Shown here: positions 26,801 to 39,900 of the stretch, one piece after another
Layout of the letters: the number at the start of each line of letters is the position of its first letter
Position numbering within the stretch: position 1 is the stretch's first letter
Origin: Branchiostoma belcheri
Lineage: Eukaryota; Chordata; Leptocardii; Amphioxiformes; Branchiostomatidae
Length of the DNA: 64,000 bases
Assembly: GCF_001625305.1 (NCBI RefSeq)
Contig: NW_017804176.1
Location: forward strand, 372,001 to 436,000
Direction: 5' to 3'
Position numbers and translations under genes: made by a program
The notes under the pieces: generated by a model
Databases searched by the model: none
What the model saw: the letters and a program-made list of their open reading frames with translations, nothing else
What the model was told of the DNA's origin: nothing

Positions 26801-29800
26801 CGAAATGCTGTTTGGGGAAAATTGCAAGATAATCTTATAATTCGCAGCACACGACTTTTAATGCGGGTTGTCGCAGACGCCTGCGGTGTTTTGATTTAGT
26901 GTTTGTGTGAATTCGTTCCCGGGTAATACGTTTCACCTAAAGCAGCTTTATCGAAGACTTTCAGTTTGGTGTATATCTACCTTTTTAGTTGAGAATGCAA
27001 AGCAGAAGCCTAAGAGAGGGTTATATATATATAGACGTAGTTCAAAATGCTGGAAAGGTCACAAGGTCTTAGCTGTAATAGAGGTAACCATTTTATCTCC
27101 CAGGAAAACGAGAGTTTTATTCATCCCCAAATTGACTTCATGTAATTGCACGGAGAGCATGAAGAGTTTATATTTGAATTGCTGCTAGTTTCTTTCTGAT
27201 TTGGATTGAAGACGAAGTTATCGAGGTCGACGGGTAATGAGGAAGGTCAAGATGGCGGGCGATTTGATCGCACATGAGGTCAACCCGCATCACCCTGTAA
27301 CAACCTACATCGGAGGGGAAACAGTGGTGTGTGAAACGAGCCTTGTCCGCCATATTGTTCGAGAAACGGTTCGATTTCTCTTCAGTGTGACGGATGACAG
27401 AGAAGGTCGCGGTGGGAAATAACGAAGCTGATATATGACGGGGTCAGGATATTGGGGTCCGTGTTAGGAAGAGGCGATAACAGAAATGTTGACCTGTTCA
27501 AGGAGAAATGGTCACACCAGTCAACACGGATCTCTCTAATGGGTAATAAATATATCAGTATCTCCTGCTTCATAAATACCGCTTCGTCCATATGTCATTA
27601 CCACAATACTGGGATGTAGTGAGATAAAGCTATGGGGGGCACTACACCACATAATCGTACCTTTACTCCCTCCTGCTCCTTTTCAAAACATCTATCCCTT
27701 CTCTCATAAATCCCGCCGTAACTAGATGAAAATCTAAACGTCATTACTTAGCTAGTATCCATTACGCATAATCCACTACGTTTGACTGCTTGACAGATCT
27801 AAATCCCAATGATGTAAAAGCCTGATCTGTATTCAAGGCCGAAGTTGCCTGAAACAGCTGCTGACTTCTGCAGTATATTTATTTTCCATTTTAAGTACCT
27901 AGTACAGAATTAGATGGCTGCATTGTATACATGTAGTTAACTTTTACGTTTAATTCTTCAAAGAAATGTTAGATCCCTAAAACCTGTGAATCGATAAAGC
28001 TTTGTGACGCTCACCCAGGAGAGTAGGTAGGTAGCTAATAGCTGAGATATTCCTGCCCGGCGTGAATGCCAAAATTCATGCTTCGCTATACTCCCGGGCT
28101 TTTCTAGAATGAGGTAGATCACGTTTTATAATGCCATCTCAGCAACCCTGGTAGTTACCCTGTGGGATCGATGTAGGGTCAGGCTAGGCCAAGGTTGCGG
28201 TCTCATAGAGATCTTGAGAGTCGGTAGACTTATTTTTCTTATCATTGACCTTTAAAATGGTGTTACGTACGTGTAATTTGGTGCTGTTACTCGCGACAAT
28301 GAATATTTTAGTGCTGGAACAGCGATACAGGCACTTCTAATACATAGGCGCTGGAGATAAGTATTGTACGCTTATAGAATGGCAGATTTGTAGTAGAAAA
28401 ATGTAAAACCTTACAATGATGACTTATTAGGAACATACACAAAACGTAAGGAAACATTATTTTTGACCGGCCGTGGGAGGGGCGGTTATAACAACTTTGC
28501 GTGAACATTGGCAAGTCCTCTCTCTGGAAAATAATTGCACTTTCCCTAAGTTACCTTGGCAAAGACATATAGAGAGCTTTACATTTCATTTGTAATGTGC
28601 CAGTCCACCGCCTCTGGCAATGCGTTACCCGGGTTCAGGCTGTCCCTCAGCAGTTTTCCCTCTATAATGGTAAGTACAGAGTTGTGTTGAAGCTAAGACT
28701 GCACAGCTTGAGGTGATTTTTCTCAAAGTACGTCAGACCCGTCTCATTCATCACTGTCTCCCTCCGCGTCTCCCAGGGGTTTACCGTGTCTGATTTCTGA
28801 ATACTCAGGACTTAACATGCCGGGGAACGTGCAGGCATCGTCGCACATTTATGAGTGTAACGAATGAACTTTCAAAGTCAGGGTTTACGTGAAATATAAG
28901 GATACGTGAGAGACAATTTTCGTTGCAATTTTCTGATAGCCAGAAGAGCACAGAAATGACATATCAGTCTTCCTTATTTATCTACGGTCCACACGATGTC
29001 ACCCAGTGGTTATTACACTGTCTCTTGGTATCTGTAATGAAAGGAAGCCGAGCGCCGCAAGTGCGGCAAGAACTAAATAGAATTCCACCTCCGTGTTCAA
29101 CTTCAGCAGATTTTGGCTGGATAAACGAGTTTCCCCGCCAGCACATCCGGGAAGATCGAATTACTCCCAGAACCGGCGGGCACGCCAAATGTTTTACAGG
29201 CTTCGTAGATTGCGATTTATTAGTCTTACTGCTGTTTGCATTTGCAGTATTGTTTTTCTTTTTACTTAACCATTGCGGTGATTGGGTACGAGTGGGTTTG
29301 CGTAATAGTAAATACACACCTGTTACTCCATGTCATCCTAACTTTCTCAGTTTCACAGCCTTTGGGTTTAAAATGAAAATATTTCAAGCGGCATAGTTGA
29401 CACTTTGACGAAGTTGGTGTAGCACATTGTTTGCAAACTCCACCGTGTTTGTTGCCTTCTTCGTATTTCTTGATAGCTCTTGAATGTAAATAATGTAAAT
29501 AATATAATCATAAGTCCTTATGCAACTCTTTTTCTCGCAGTATCCATTAAGAACATGTGCAACAAGACGATAGATGCGACCGACTCGCAGTACATCACGT
29601 GGGACGCCAGTGCCGAGGGCGTGGCCACTTCTTACATCTACGGCTACGATGACAACGTGTACTGCACACTGACCCTTCGGTACCCGGGGAGACAATTCTA
29701 CGTGCAGTACATCCAAGTCAGTATATCTGCTCTTTAGAATTTACTGTAGAGCGTCACAAACAAGGCTAAAAAATCCCAGAGGTTGAGGGTTACTTGGACC

Positions 29801-32800
29801 TGAATCAGAACCGGGTAAAATATAGAGAGACAAAGAGAAGTCACTCAAGTACTACCTTGTGGAAGTAGATTTACATGTACCAACTTGGTAAATATTTATA
29901 GAAACAATATGCTAAGCTTAGTTTTGGTATTACTTTGTTCCATAAGGAAGGTATAGGTTTGTACCCCTAGTAGTCAAGGCTAGAACTGCAGGGGATCATT
30001 TTGTTGGAGACTTTAGAAGAGGCTAATTCTGTGTGTGTTCTCGCCAGGTGGATATGGAGAAGCCGTCGTCCTCGGGCAAAGACTGCCCAGACTACGTCAG
30101 GCTGTACGACGGGAACTCCACAGCCGCCACGCCGCTGTCGTCTGCTGTCTGTGACTCTGTAAGGACGGAATCATTTATTCTAAAGGCCCCACTGCAAAGC
30201 AGTGCTTAATCACTGAGTGGGCCACCCTGGCTAAAGAAAACAGGAAAAAAGACATTACAGTCAATATTGCTACCATGCCTTCCTCCTTTTTCCTTAACTT
30301 CATCGCTTATTCAGTCCTTCGGGTGTACTAAAATCTCCGCATGACAGTAGCGTCAAGATATGTCTGTTGTCTATCAAAAACCTTGCTTTATCATCCAGAA
30401 CCATGCTCGGGCATAGTCCGTGCATGGACCAAATTTATGTTCTTGGATACGCGAAGACTATCCAGAACCGTGCTTGATCTTAATCCTAACCTATACATGT
30501 AGGCATAGAACTAGATAGGCATGATTCTGGATACAATCTCCTTCTTGCAAATAATTGTGAACATTCGATATCATAGTAAAGTAGCATGTACGTATTTGCT
30601 GTGGATCTGGATGTTTGAAATGACCGTGGATGTTGTTTTCTGTGACGTCGCAGGCCAAAGCTGATGAGAGCGTGATCTCCAGAACTAACGCTGTGACGAT
30701 AGAGTTCAGCTCCGACAACAGGACCACCACCAACATGGGCGTCCAGCTCCTATACTCCACATTCTACAGGCCCACCAACGTCAACAGTAAGTTTCCTTTG
30801 TTCCGCATAACCCGTCAACCACCTCAACAAGGTGTAACACGCCAGTTTTTGTATGTTTAGAGTTAAAACTTTTGTACCAACACAAGAGAAATTGTTTTCG
30901 CCTAGAGCTTTCGACCAGTACCTCTGGTCTTCTTCAGTAGATTAACCCAGTGAGACTTGTCACGTGGCTTCTCTGAAGTTGGAACAAAATTTTAAACTCT
31001 AAACATGTAACTACCAACACAGATGAACTTTCATGATAGTACCAGATGTTAAGCACAAACTGCGTAAGACAAACTGCTAGGTTTGATTCACTCACATAGA
31101 TGGGCACCTACTCTTTTTGACAAACGAGGTGGGATTTTTAACATAGTCGTTGTGTGTCTAATAGTAAGAGCCTCAGATAGCAAATATCGAATCAAGTAGC
31201 CCATACCCTAGCTTCAATCCATTATGTCGTCATCACATAGCATGCGTATAATTCGATACAAAGCGAACTAGTCGGTGCACAAAGGGAGTGGTGGTAATGT
31301 GCGTCTGTAAAAACTAATGGCGTGAAAACCATGGCGCACCGGAGTCGTGCAATTACGCCCTCTCCAAAAACATATTGCGATGTATCGACTTCTTCTATGT
31401 TCGTCATTTGGTCTCCACCCAGGCAGAAAAGTCGGCACGGTGCCGACAACCTGCTCTAATCAGCAAATCCATACCTGCTATTTGTGTTGATTTTATCGTT
31501 GTTTTTGTTCTAGATTAAAAGGAATTGCGTCATCATCAGTCATTCGTGCGATATCGATCGCGATTCGCTGCCTGTCCCTGATGAAACAATACCGATACCT
31601 TGTCGTAATCAGACAAAGGGACCAGATTTGTACGTTAAATATCATGTAGATAAAAGCTGCAGCGGCAAAAAGTTGTGTGATGTAGCCGCCTTGGGACCAG
31701 TTTTACGTTTAAGTTCAAGCTGGGTAATACCAGATTCATAGGTTTGATGCACATTCACCGAGAAAGACCCCTACTCTTATTGATAACGGTGACCATCGTC
31801 TTTCCCGTCGGAAAGAACCTTCCTAACCTATTTATAGTTATGCACCTGGAGAAATAAGTGTAAAGTGCCTGTCTCAAGGGCAAAACCTGCTTAGGCTCCG
31901 AATCATGAGATTCTAAGTCAATGCCACAAGGCCACCATCCACACCGCACTGTTTGAAGTATCTTTGCCCTGATGTTCCCCAGAAACATGTTCGGGAAGTG
32001 ACTTCCAGTGCGACAGCGGGGACTGCATCTCAAAAGGCCTGGTGTGCGACTTCCAAGTCCACTGCGCCGACAGGTCAGATGAAAGCAGCAAAAAGGGATC
32101 CTCGTCCAACTGCATAGGTAAGCTGTCGGTTCAACTGCTTTGAAATCTTGGAAACCAGCTTGCCGCATACGATGTTAATCGTAATGATAGAGACAATTAC
32201 AAGATCTATGAACCCCCCTCCCCACCTAATAATAAAAACATTTTCTGTTGCACAATATGTTACCTGTATTCAAATGAAAATGATCGTAGTCGGCATTTTC
32301 TTTCGACATGGCCTCCTAACTTCATTACACCCCCACCCACCTAATGATCAAACATATTCAGTTGCACAAAATGTTTCTTGTAATCATTTCTTGCTAAGAA
32401 ATAGATTGCTAACTAAATGAGAATGTTCGTAGTCGCCATTTTCTTTTGACATGGCCTCCTTACTTCCTCCTCCTCCAACCTAATGATGAAAAAAAATTTC
32501 AGTTGCACAAAGTGTTTCTTGTAATCATTTCTTGCTAGCAAATAGCTTGCTAACCAAATGAGAATGTTCGTAGTCGCCATTTTCTTGCCTCCTTACTTCC
32601 TCTGTTGACGCATGCGTAACGTGACGTAAAATGATCGCTCAGTTTGGCAATTACATCAGCGCCTTCCCGGTCCCATAATTCAGCAGTCACAACAACCGCC
32701 GTGGGAACGATGTGTGCCCGGTCGATGGGAGCGCCATTGACTTCATCACGGGGTTTGGTGTAGACTATCGACCGTGTGCCGCGACTACATTCTGCCATGT

Positions 32801-34278
32801 ACACCCTTAATGTGCCCGTCATTTATCTTATTACAGTTTTTTGTGTGTGTGGCGGTCTTAACACGTTGTCGTCACAGAATTGGTGGTTGTGTGTCTCCCT
32901 TGTGTTTGTCTCCCTTATTTTACTCGTGCAATAAAGGGATTACTAGCTATTTATTGCATTTTGTAATGACAGCCAAAGAGCCAAAGATACCTGACGCCAA
33001 AAAACTGATGGTGGTATTTCTGCCTATTTACTTATTATCATTTTTACTGTTTATTTTTTTTATCATGTTCTTGCAATCGGCCCTCGGGCATGAATTTGCA
33101 ATAAACTTTCTATAATCAGTTTATAGACCGTTGCGCCACCATTAGCATTGACGCCTCTGTGTGTAAAACCTGTATGCTTTTATAGCATTGACATTGTTCT
33201 CTACCAGAAGTAGATTTTAAAAAATACAATACTGGACGTGAAGCGCCTGTTACAATAGTGTAAAGGATAATGTTCTAGACAAAAGGAGTACCTGCTAATT
33301 TCTGAACACTCAGAGAAGCAACAATACTAGTAATGAAATCAATCGGACATCGACCACCTACACACAGGCCATTAACGTTTTGACGAGCCAGAAACGAGCG
33401 AATGGCGGCACGGGATAGTGACTTGATTAGCGAGGATTCCAACATCTTGCAGTAATTGGAGCCGTTGGACCCATTTTGTCTGTCACCATATTCAATTTAC
33501 TACGCGCTAATTACGTCACCGATACATTATGACTCATGTCTATCAGGCGACTCAATGATATTAGCGGGCCATAAAATCTGTCCACAGCCTGTAAATGGCG
33601 TGAAATGCTGTAAAAGTCTGATATTCAGTAGATGGCACTCCGGTTCAAATCTTGTTAGGAAGTTATTACACTTGGAATAGTGGATCTACCATTACCAACT
33701 GAGGTAGCTATAGAAAGTCCCGCCAATAGCAAATTTGAAACTACTTAATTATTGATCTTTCTAATCATACATGTTGTTCTCGTTAACCTTCGCAGAAGAA
33801 AAACATATTGTTTTGCTCTGTTTCCTCTTCTTCTCCAAACAAATAAGGCCAATTACCTGAACCAGACGTATGTCACCTTGGTAACTAGTGTTGGATTACG
33901 TCATGATGCAGTTTTATAGCAGGAGGGATTTAGACTCCTGTCACCATAGATGAATATGTTTGAGTAAAATTAACAGAGCAGACCACATGCGAAGGTAAAC
34001 ATAATGCATTTGCTTTTCAAATGTTACCTTTCTAGTGATGATAATAATAAACTTTCTCTTACTTGGTGGATTATAGTGAATATGTCGATGCACATGTTGT
34101 ATAATCTGTTCCAGCTCTTGGCGTGTTTGAAGACTTCGTGAAGACCTTCCTGAACCTGGGCCTGGCCGCCGTCATCGGCATCATCGTGGCCGTGGCGGTG
34201 GTGCTCATCATCATCATCATCGTCTGCTGCATCTGCTGTTGCAAGCTATGCAAGAAGTCAGACAACACGGCCGTCTAG
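17806..34278 (+). CDS. Type I membrane protein with one CUB and one LDLa domain
   Basis: Six coding exons: 17806-17929, 29541-29716, 30048-30158, 30654-30786, 31983-32117 and 34115-34278. All introns are GT-AG and in phase, and the product is 280 residues. Residues 1 to about 33 form a signal peptide with core LLVVLFACLFSSAQA. Exons 2-4 encode a CUB domain with the usual four cysteines (MCNKT, VYCTL, KDCPD, AVCDS) and the motif YVRLYDG. Exon 5 is one LDL-receptor class A module with six cysteines and the calcium-site pattern ADRSDES. Exon 6 encodes a transmembrane helix with five consecutive isoleucines, then the cysteine-rich juxtamembrane stretch CCICCCKLCKK and a very short tail ending DNTAV. 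The layout suggests a cell-surface binding protein or co-receptor, but no ligand can be named. The Cys cluster could be palmitoylated, and the terminal TAV fits a class I PDZ ligand. I know no exact vertebrate orthologue of this size. The earlier in-frame ATG at 17737 would place extra residues before the signal core, so 17806 is preferred. AATAAA is at 34365. Confidence 0.88.
17930..29540. other. 11.6 kb first intron of the CUB/LDLa gene
   Basis: No exon with recognisable coding content was seen on either strand. Short frames are scattered and lack known motifs. The only clear repeat is the GGTT array at 20828-20928. A first intron this long, when all others in the gene are 0.3-2 kb, commonly holds regulatory elements. 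No specific element can be named from sequence alone. Confidence 0.55.
20828..20928. repeat. GGTT tetranucleotide microsatellite
   Basis: Two runs of GGTT units separated by a TGTGTTGGTGTG interruption, in the long first intron of the CUB/LDLa gene. Confidence 0.95.
30853..31006. mobile_element. 154-bp inverted-repeat element with hammerhead-like core
   Basis: Arms of 29 bp at 30853-30881 and 30978-31006 are near-perfect inverted repeats (ATGTTTAGAGTT and its complement at the ends). Between them, read on the minus strand, lies CTGAAGA, a single A, a perfect 6-bp stem (GACCAG / CTGGTC) with a 5-base loop, then GAAA (30909-30937). This resembles the conserved core of hammerhead ribozymes (CUGANGA, stem II, GAAA), except for the extra A. 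No clear target-site duplication was seen. The element lies in the CUB/LDLa intron after the exon ending at 30786. Confidence 0.7.
32206..32590. repeat. Three tandem copies of an approximately 125-bp intronic repeat
   Basis: The order is repeated three times: a C-rich start ending in ACCTAATRATNAAA, then AGTTGCACAAARTGTTTCTTG, then GAATGTTCGTAGTCGCCATT and TTTGACATGGCCTCCTTACTT. Copies start near 32206, 32325 and 32464. Copies 2 and 3 are the more alike. The array lies in the intron between the LDLa and transmembrane exons. Confidence 0.85.
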
Positions 34279-36923
34279 GGATGACGTCATCGCCAACAGG
34301 GCGGCGCCATGATCTCTGTGCATGAAACATGAGAAACAAAAAAATTCATTTCCACATTCCAACTAATAAACTAGTTCTGAGAACATTTTTATTAGTTCAC
34401 ATACATTTATTGAGTATTAGACAAGAAGCACAGTTGCTTATATGACGCCTTCTACTGAAAACATAAAACGAGAGTGAAACACAATGACAAAATACATAAT
34501 TGCAAAGTGGGTAAAAGAAAAATAAGTATAAACAAGTTGGTGATCTATCAATTACGAGAATCTACCTGTACAGTAAATGAGAACATATACTACTCGCACT
34601 CTGGTAGGGTAATGTCGCTGAAAATAGCTTAAGCCGCAGTCTTAACTTTTTCCCCTAGAATTGAATGAAGACATGCACTGAGATCACGGCGCTTGTCAGT
34701 ATTCCACGTCATGGTAGTTTGCATTGCGCAGGTGTTTGTGTTCGTGTGGAATTTCGATAGACTATGGTGCTGTATACCTCCAGGACTAAAGGTGTCTTTT
34801 CTCCAACCTGACACCGTTTCCAGTAGGCTCCAGGGGCGTCATTCACACCAAAGTGGATGCAAATGGGACATGAAACATTTTCTTTGTGTTGTCAACCAAT
34901 GTCGCCGACCAACAACAACTACAGAAACTCACCCTTACGAGCATAAGAGAGGAAGAAGTTTTTGGACATACGTCATCTTGAATCTTGAACATGGTCCGTC
35001 CAGAAAAACCTTCAGTTGTGTGAGATTAAAAGATTAAAATGGTGGGAGATCCAACACATTTCTCACCTAACACCTCGAGAACATCGTGAGGGGGGGGGGC
35101 AAAAGACATCTTTTAGTCCTGCTTTTAGACTCGGAAGTGGAAATAGCAGTGCATGCTTCAAAAATTGTTGAATAAAAAGCGAAGTATCTATATACTGTCT
35201 ATGAAGCTGGTATGAGGAGAGTGATTTTGGCTGTTTTCTACATTTTTCTGTATTTGACTACGTGAGTGCTGAGCTTGAGCACCAGATTACACGTATTGAT
35301 GTGAAGAATTTTGTACGTATCGATATTGCGTGACGTGGTATCGGTATATTTTCGGTGCTGTTGTCAAATAATGAAGGCAGCTTTCTACATGTGATCGCAG
35401 CCTGAGTTTGACATGATGGACAACACACAGGACACTTCTTTCTAGCCAGTCTTGATTGACTATTGAAGAATCTCGAGGCAAAAGTTACTGCCAATTGAAT
35501 TAAATCCTTAATAACACAGTATAGAAAAGAAAGATTATATTGATACAGTTGTAGATAATTACCTGTAGATGTGGCCTAATGGGCCACTGCATGGAATAAA
35601 ACGTTAGACTAAGTCCAAAATTTGAATTGATTAGAGATCACATTATACATTCCCGTAAAAAATAGAAGAACTTTTCGTATGTCACCTCTACATTCAGAGG
35701 AGTTGATCAAATGTTTTCAATCAAGGCTGACGATACCAGATACTACCGTTATTCCGCTGGAAAAAATGTATATCTCAAGAAATCAGCAGATTATTGTTAG
35801 ATGGTCTTGATGTCTATTGTCTCTACGGGGTGTAGCGCACGTGCGGCAAACTGCTAGTGAATGTGTACATATACGAAGACGTTTTAACTGACACTAAGGT
35901 AAGAAGAAGAAGAAGACATCTCCTTTGAACATCTTTATATGGAGTATGAAGAACTCACATGCCGATATAATGATACACAGTTCTAATACGTGTTGTAAGA
36001 TAGAAATCAGCGTTTCTTTACTTAATGTACAGTGTCACCTGTGGTGAAAGAATGTCTCTCAATATCAGCAAATTGGAAAATGGTATGCTCATTTTGAATG
36101 TCACATGATGTGTGAAGTATAAGGATTTTGTCAATGCAGCTTGTAAGCGATGCCTTTTACCCCGCACTTTAAGGTCTTTTAGTGAGCGCGAAGCACGACT
36201 GTGATCAAATTGTAGCTTTAAATATTGATAGTCTATAGCAAATGTTCTACAAAACCTCTGTAATGTGCTTCGATATAGTGTAAAAGATAAACACGTTCAC
36301 AATGATTACATTTAGTTAGGGCTTACTGGATAGGATAATTTTGGCCAATTGCAAAATGTTTCTTTCATTTTATGGTGCAAAATCATTTGATATTAACTTA
36401 GACAAGACAAGATAGATAAAATTCCCTACATGGAATCTAATAGTATCTGCATTGCATTTTGTTATTGTAGTGTGTACATTAAAACAAGTTCAAACTGTAA
36501 TTGTATGCAGGTATGGGCCGTGTCAATGTAATTCCCTTGACACCTTTGGTGTGATGTTTTCCATGGTGCATATTGTATTGACTTTTCAATGGAATAAATC
36601 GTGTCTAGGTATACAACAGTCTGATTTGTTTAGAGATCTATGACACATTGTAGGTGCTACACATTTTATTCCACAAATGTAGTGGTAGTAACACTAGTTG
36701 TCAGCGCGATTCTAATAAGACAGTTCCGCAACTCCAGAACATACCAATGGTCGTGTGATCGGATTCTACACACAGAATTGATATGTCGTTGCAGAATGCC
36801 CGTTTACTTAGGAAAATGAATGAACGTGCAAAAGCGTGCATTTTATCCCATTGATGGCGTGCAATAGAATATTTTTTGCAGTAAACCATCAATCTTCAGG
36901 TTGGAAGAAAGCAGTTAGGTTTG
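34279..36923. other. Tail-to-tail intergenic region between the CUB/LDLa gene and BHMT copy B
   Basis: Both flanking genes end here. A plus-strand AATAAA at 34365 serves the CUB/LDLa gene. A TTTATT at 36665-36670, read as AATAAA on the minus strand, can serve copy B. A ten-base G run is at 35090-35099. I see no coding exon in between. Confidence 0.5.
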
Positions 36924-39900
36924 TTACAAAAGCTTGACGACTTTTTCGGTGTTGAGATTGTGGAGCTTCTTGTCGGTCCCGTAGGCGAAGTGCTGACTCA
37001 TGTCGGGGGAATACTTGCTGGCGGGCGGAGTTCGGCCCAGGGACTCGGCCAGGGTCCGGGTGAAGTGCGAGGCGTTCCCACAGCACAGCCCCACGTACTG
37101 CAGCCCCAACTCCCGGCAGCGCTGGCCGAACTCTGCGATCATGGTGCGGCTGCACAGGAACGCGTCAAGGTCCACGGGAAAGGCTCGGGAACCTGTCCAA
37201 AGGGGAGGACAAATAAACGTGAAACATGCAGAATGACACCATCAGGTATTGGGCAGAGTAAGAATCAAACGTCCAAAAGCTATATGGGGTGACTGGGTCG
37301 GTCACAATATAGGAATGTACATGTAGGGCTGGACATCTGCCGAGTCTGGTTCAGTCTGTGTGACATTGTAGTACAGCATTCAGTCCTGCAGATTAGTTTT
37401 CCTATCATACATGTACGTAGAACAAAAGAAATTACTATACATCGAAAATAGCAAATTCAGATTTGCTATCAAAACATACCAATGCAAGTTGGCAAACCTT
37501 TGTAGTTAGTGAAGGACTGCATGGTCGGGTGTTCTTCGTCAGTCCGGTAAAGCACAGGCAGAGCGGCGACCGGTACCTGTAGACACAAACAAGATCACAT
37601 CATGGATCAGTTAGCCTTAATCTTACCACATAATACAGGGAAAAATCAAGCAACTGGATAAATTTTCTGAAGATACAGACGCTTCAATCATCATCCACTT
37701 TCATTTTACGTAAATAAGTTACTGATGATGTGTGATTTTCATCAACGTAAGTAACGATATAGTTTAAGTAAAGAATCATACCCATAGAGTGCAGAGGACC
37801 TCAAAGTGTTTACCTTGATTTGTCCCTTGACTTTCTCCACCAGTGGAAGAGTAGTAAAAGGTCCCCGGGCGCAGTTGAACCCCACCACGGCAGCGCCGGC
37901 CTTCTCCAACGCCTTCATGGCATCGACTATGGAGTTCCCGTCCGCCACATGGTCTGCGTCCCGGTGTATCACCATGGTCACCACCGCTGGAAGCCCTTCA
38001 AGAGATGACCGTAAAGATGATAGATGTAAAAACACCTATTATAACCACTAGTCCCTACTAGTAAATTCCTAATGAGCCTAATTTTTGCCTAATTACAGGC
38101 CAGATTTAACATCAGGATCTCTTTAAAACAAGTGGATATTCTGATAAACGTTTCGATGGAGATGGAGAGCAGTTTAATCGTTCCACAAATTTTAGATAAT
38201 TTCATCCAAAAGTTGATAATCCCAACACTAGTGCTTTTCAGAAGTTATCACCATCACCACAATCGGAAACGTACCCTTTCCGTACTCTTTGATACACTCC
38301 AGGGCTAGCATGGCTTCTCCGAGAAATCCGTAGGTCTCTCCAACAATGAAGTCTGCGCCCTCTTCCACAGCCCACTCTATCTGTTCCTGTGGTCAAGAGT
38401 ATTACAAAAGTATAGTACAAAGGATTATCGTCCGGTTTGTTTCTGACAGCAGCTTTTATCTTTGAAAAGAGGCCATAGAAGAATGGAAGACGAAGACATG
38501 ATCAACACGATATCCTCTGACTCATACGTCTTCCAGAAAAGCTTCACATCTAAAGTAATGATCATACATCTACACAGTGTACCTTGAAAATCTGACGACT
38601 TTGTTCGTGCGTTTCTGGCTTGTCCGGATCGTAGCAGGTGGTGTTGCTGATGTTTCCCGCCATCAGTGTGCCGGTCTCGTCTGCCACCTCCCGGGCCAGC
38701 TTCAGGGCGGTCCGGTTCATGGTCTCCAGGTCAGCCTCCCGTCCGATAACCCGCAGCTTCTCACGGTGTACATAGTACTAGAAGCAAAATAAAAGTAGGG
38801 TCCAGATAAAGGAACGGATCCTCCTAGTACAGGACATCCATCTAGATATCACCATGTCGCGATGATTCAAGGCAGCTGAGCACATGTATAATAAATAGCT
38901 TCTTTGTAGCTTTCAAAGACTTGTCTTGGTTGTGGATTGTTTTTTTCCAGCAATTGTACACTTTTTACTTGAAATTCAAAATACTTGGTGAATTAATATA
39001 TAAGCGGAAGAGGTTGCTTAGTGCTCAGAATAGAATGAATGCCAGAACTACATCACTATCACCAATTGTACTATTTTACTTGACATTCTGAAAATGTGCT
39101 GTTAGGGAAGCTTTTTTCCATAATTGCGCAATTTTTGCTTGAATTGACTGGAAGAAATTGCTTAGTGCAGAATACCGTGAATGCCAGCACTACGTCACTT
39201 CCGGCGTGTACAAACTCCCGGTACATCCCCTTCACCAGCTCAGGATGTTCCACCACCACTTCCGGTACGAACGCTCCGGCCTTCAGGTAACCGCGTCGCT
39301 CGAACTCGAACAGATATCCCTCCGCGCAGATGACGGTCTCGCCAGCCTTCAAACGTTCAAGCAAACCTGAGCCAAATGAATACAAATGTTAACTTACCAA
39401 TCAAGTACATAGTGTACATAGTGGCATTTGTGCAATCTTGAAATTATTTATACCTATACAAAAAATCTTCATGTCTTTGCCAATATATTGTTTTAACTTA
39501 AAAGTAATTTTTATAAAATAGAAATGAATATCTGTGTCACACGCTCACTATCTAGCTGTTCACCGTCTTGGTCATAGAGTATGTAGATAATAGCAGATCA
39601 CTTTGAGGCTAAGATTGTTTTTAAGCAGTACCAACTTTAACATTGTAGACTTTGTACTCGGAGCACTCGTTAAGGTCAGCAGTAAACTCTTGAACGGAGA
39701 AATCGCATCTCGTACCAGGCACGACGTCAGATATGGATATCTAACACCGTGCCTGGTACGAGTTGCGGAGACCAAAGGTTCTCTCTGCAGCAGGGTTACA
39801 TGTTTCGTGTCTCGTGTTCCCCGTCTACATTTGTTTGAATCACGCGGAGCCCTGAGTATGTTTATTCATGTAAATACCTACTTTGAGCGACGTGTTCCGA

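Noticed and set aside
36921..37292. Repeated plus-strand frames of about 80-120 codons over exon 7 of BHMT copies B, C and D
   Set aside because: They are antisense shadows of the conserved last exon.
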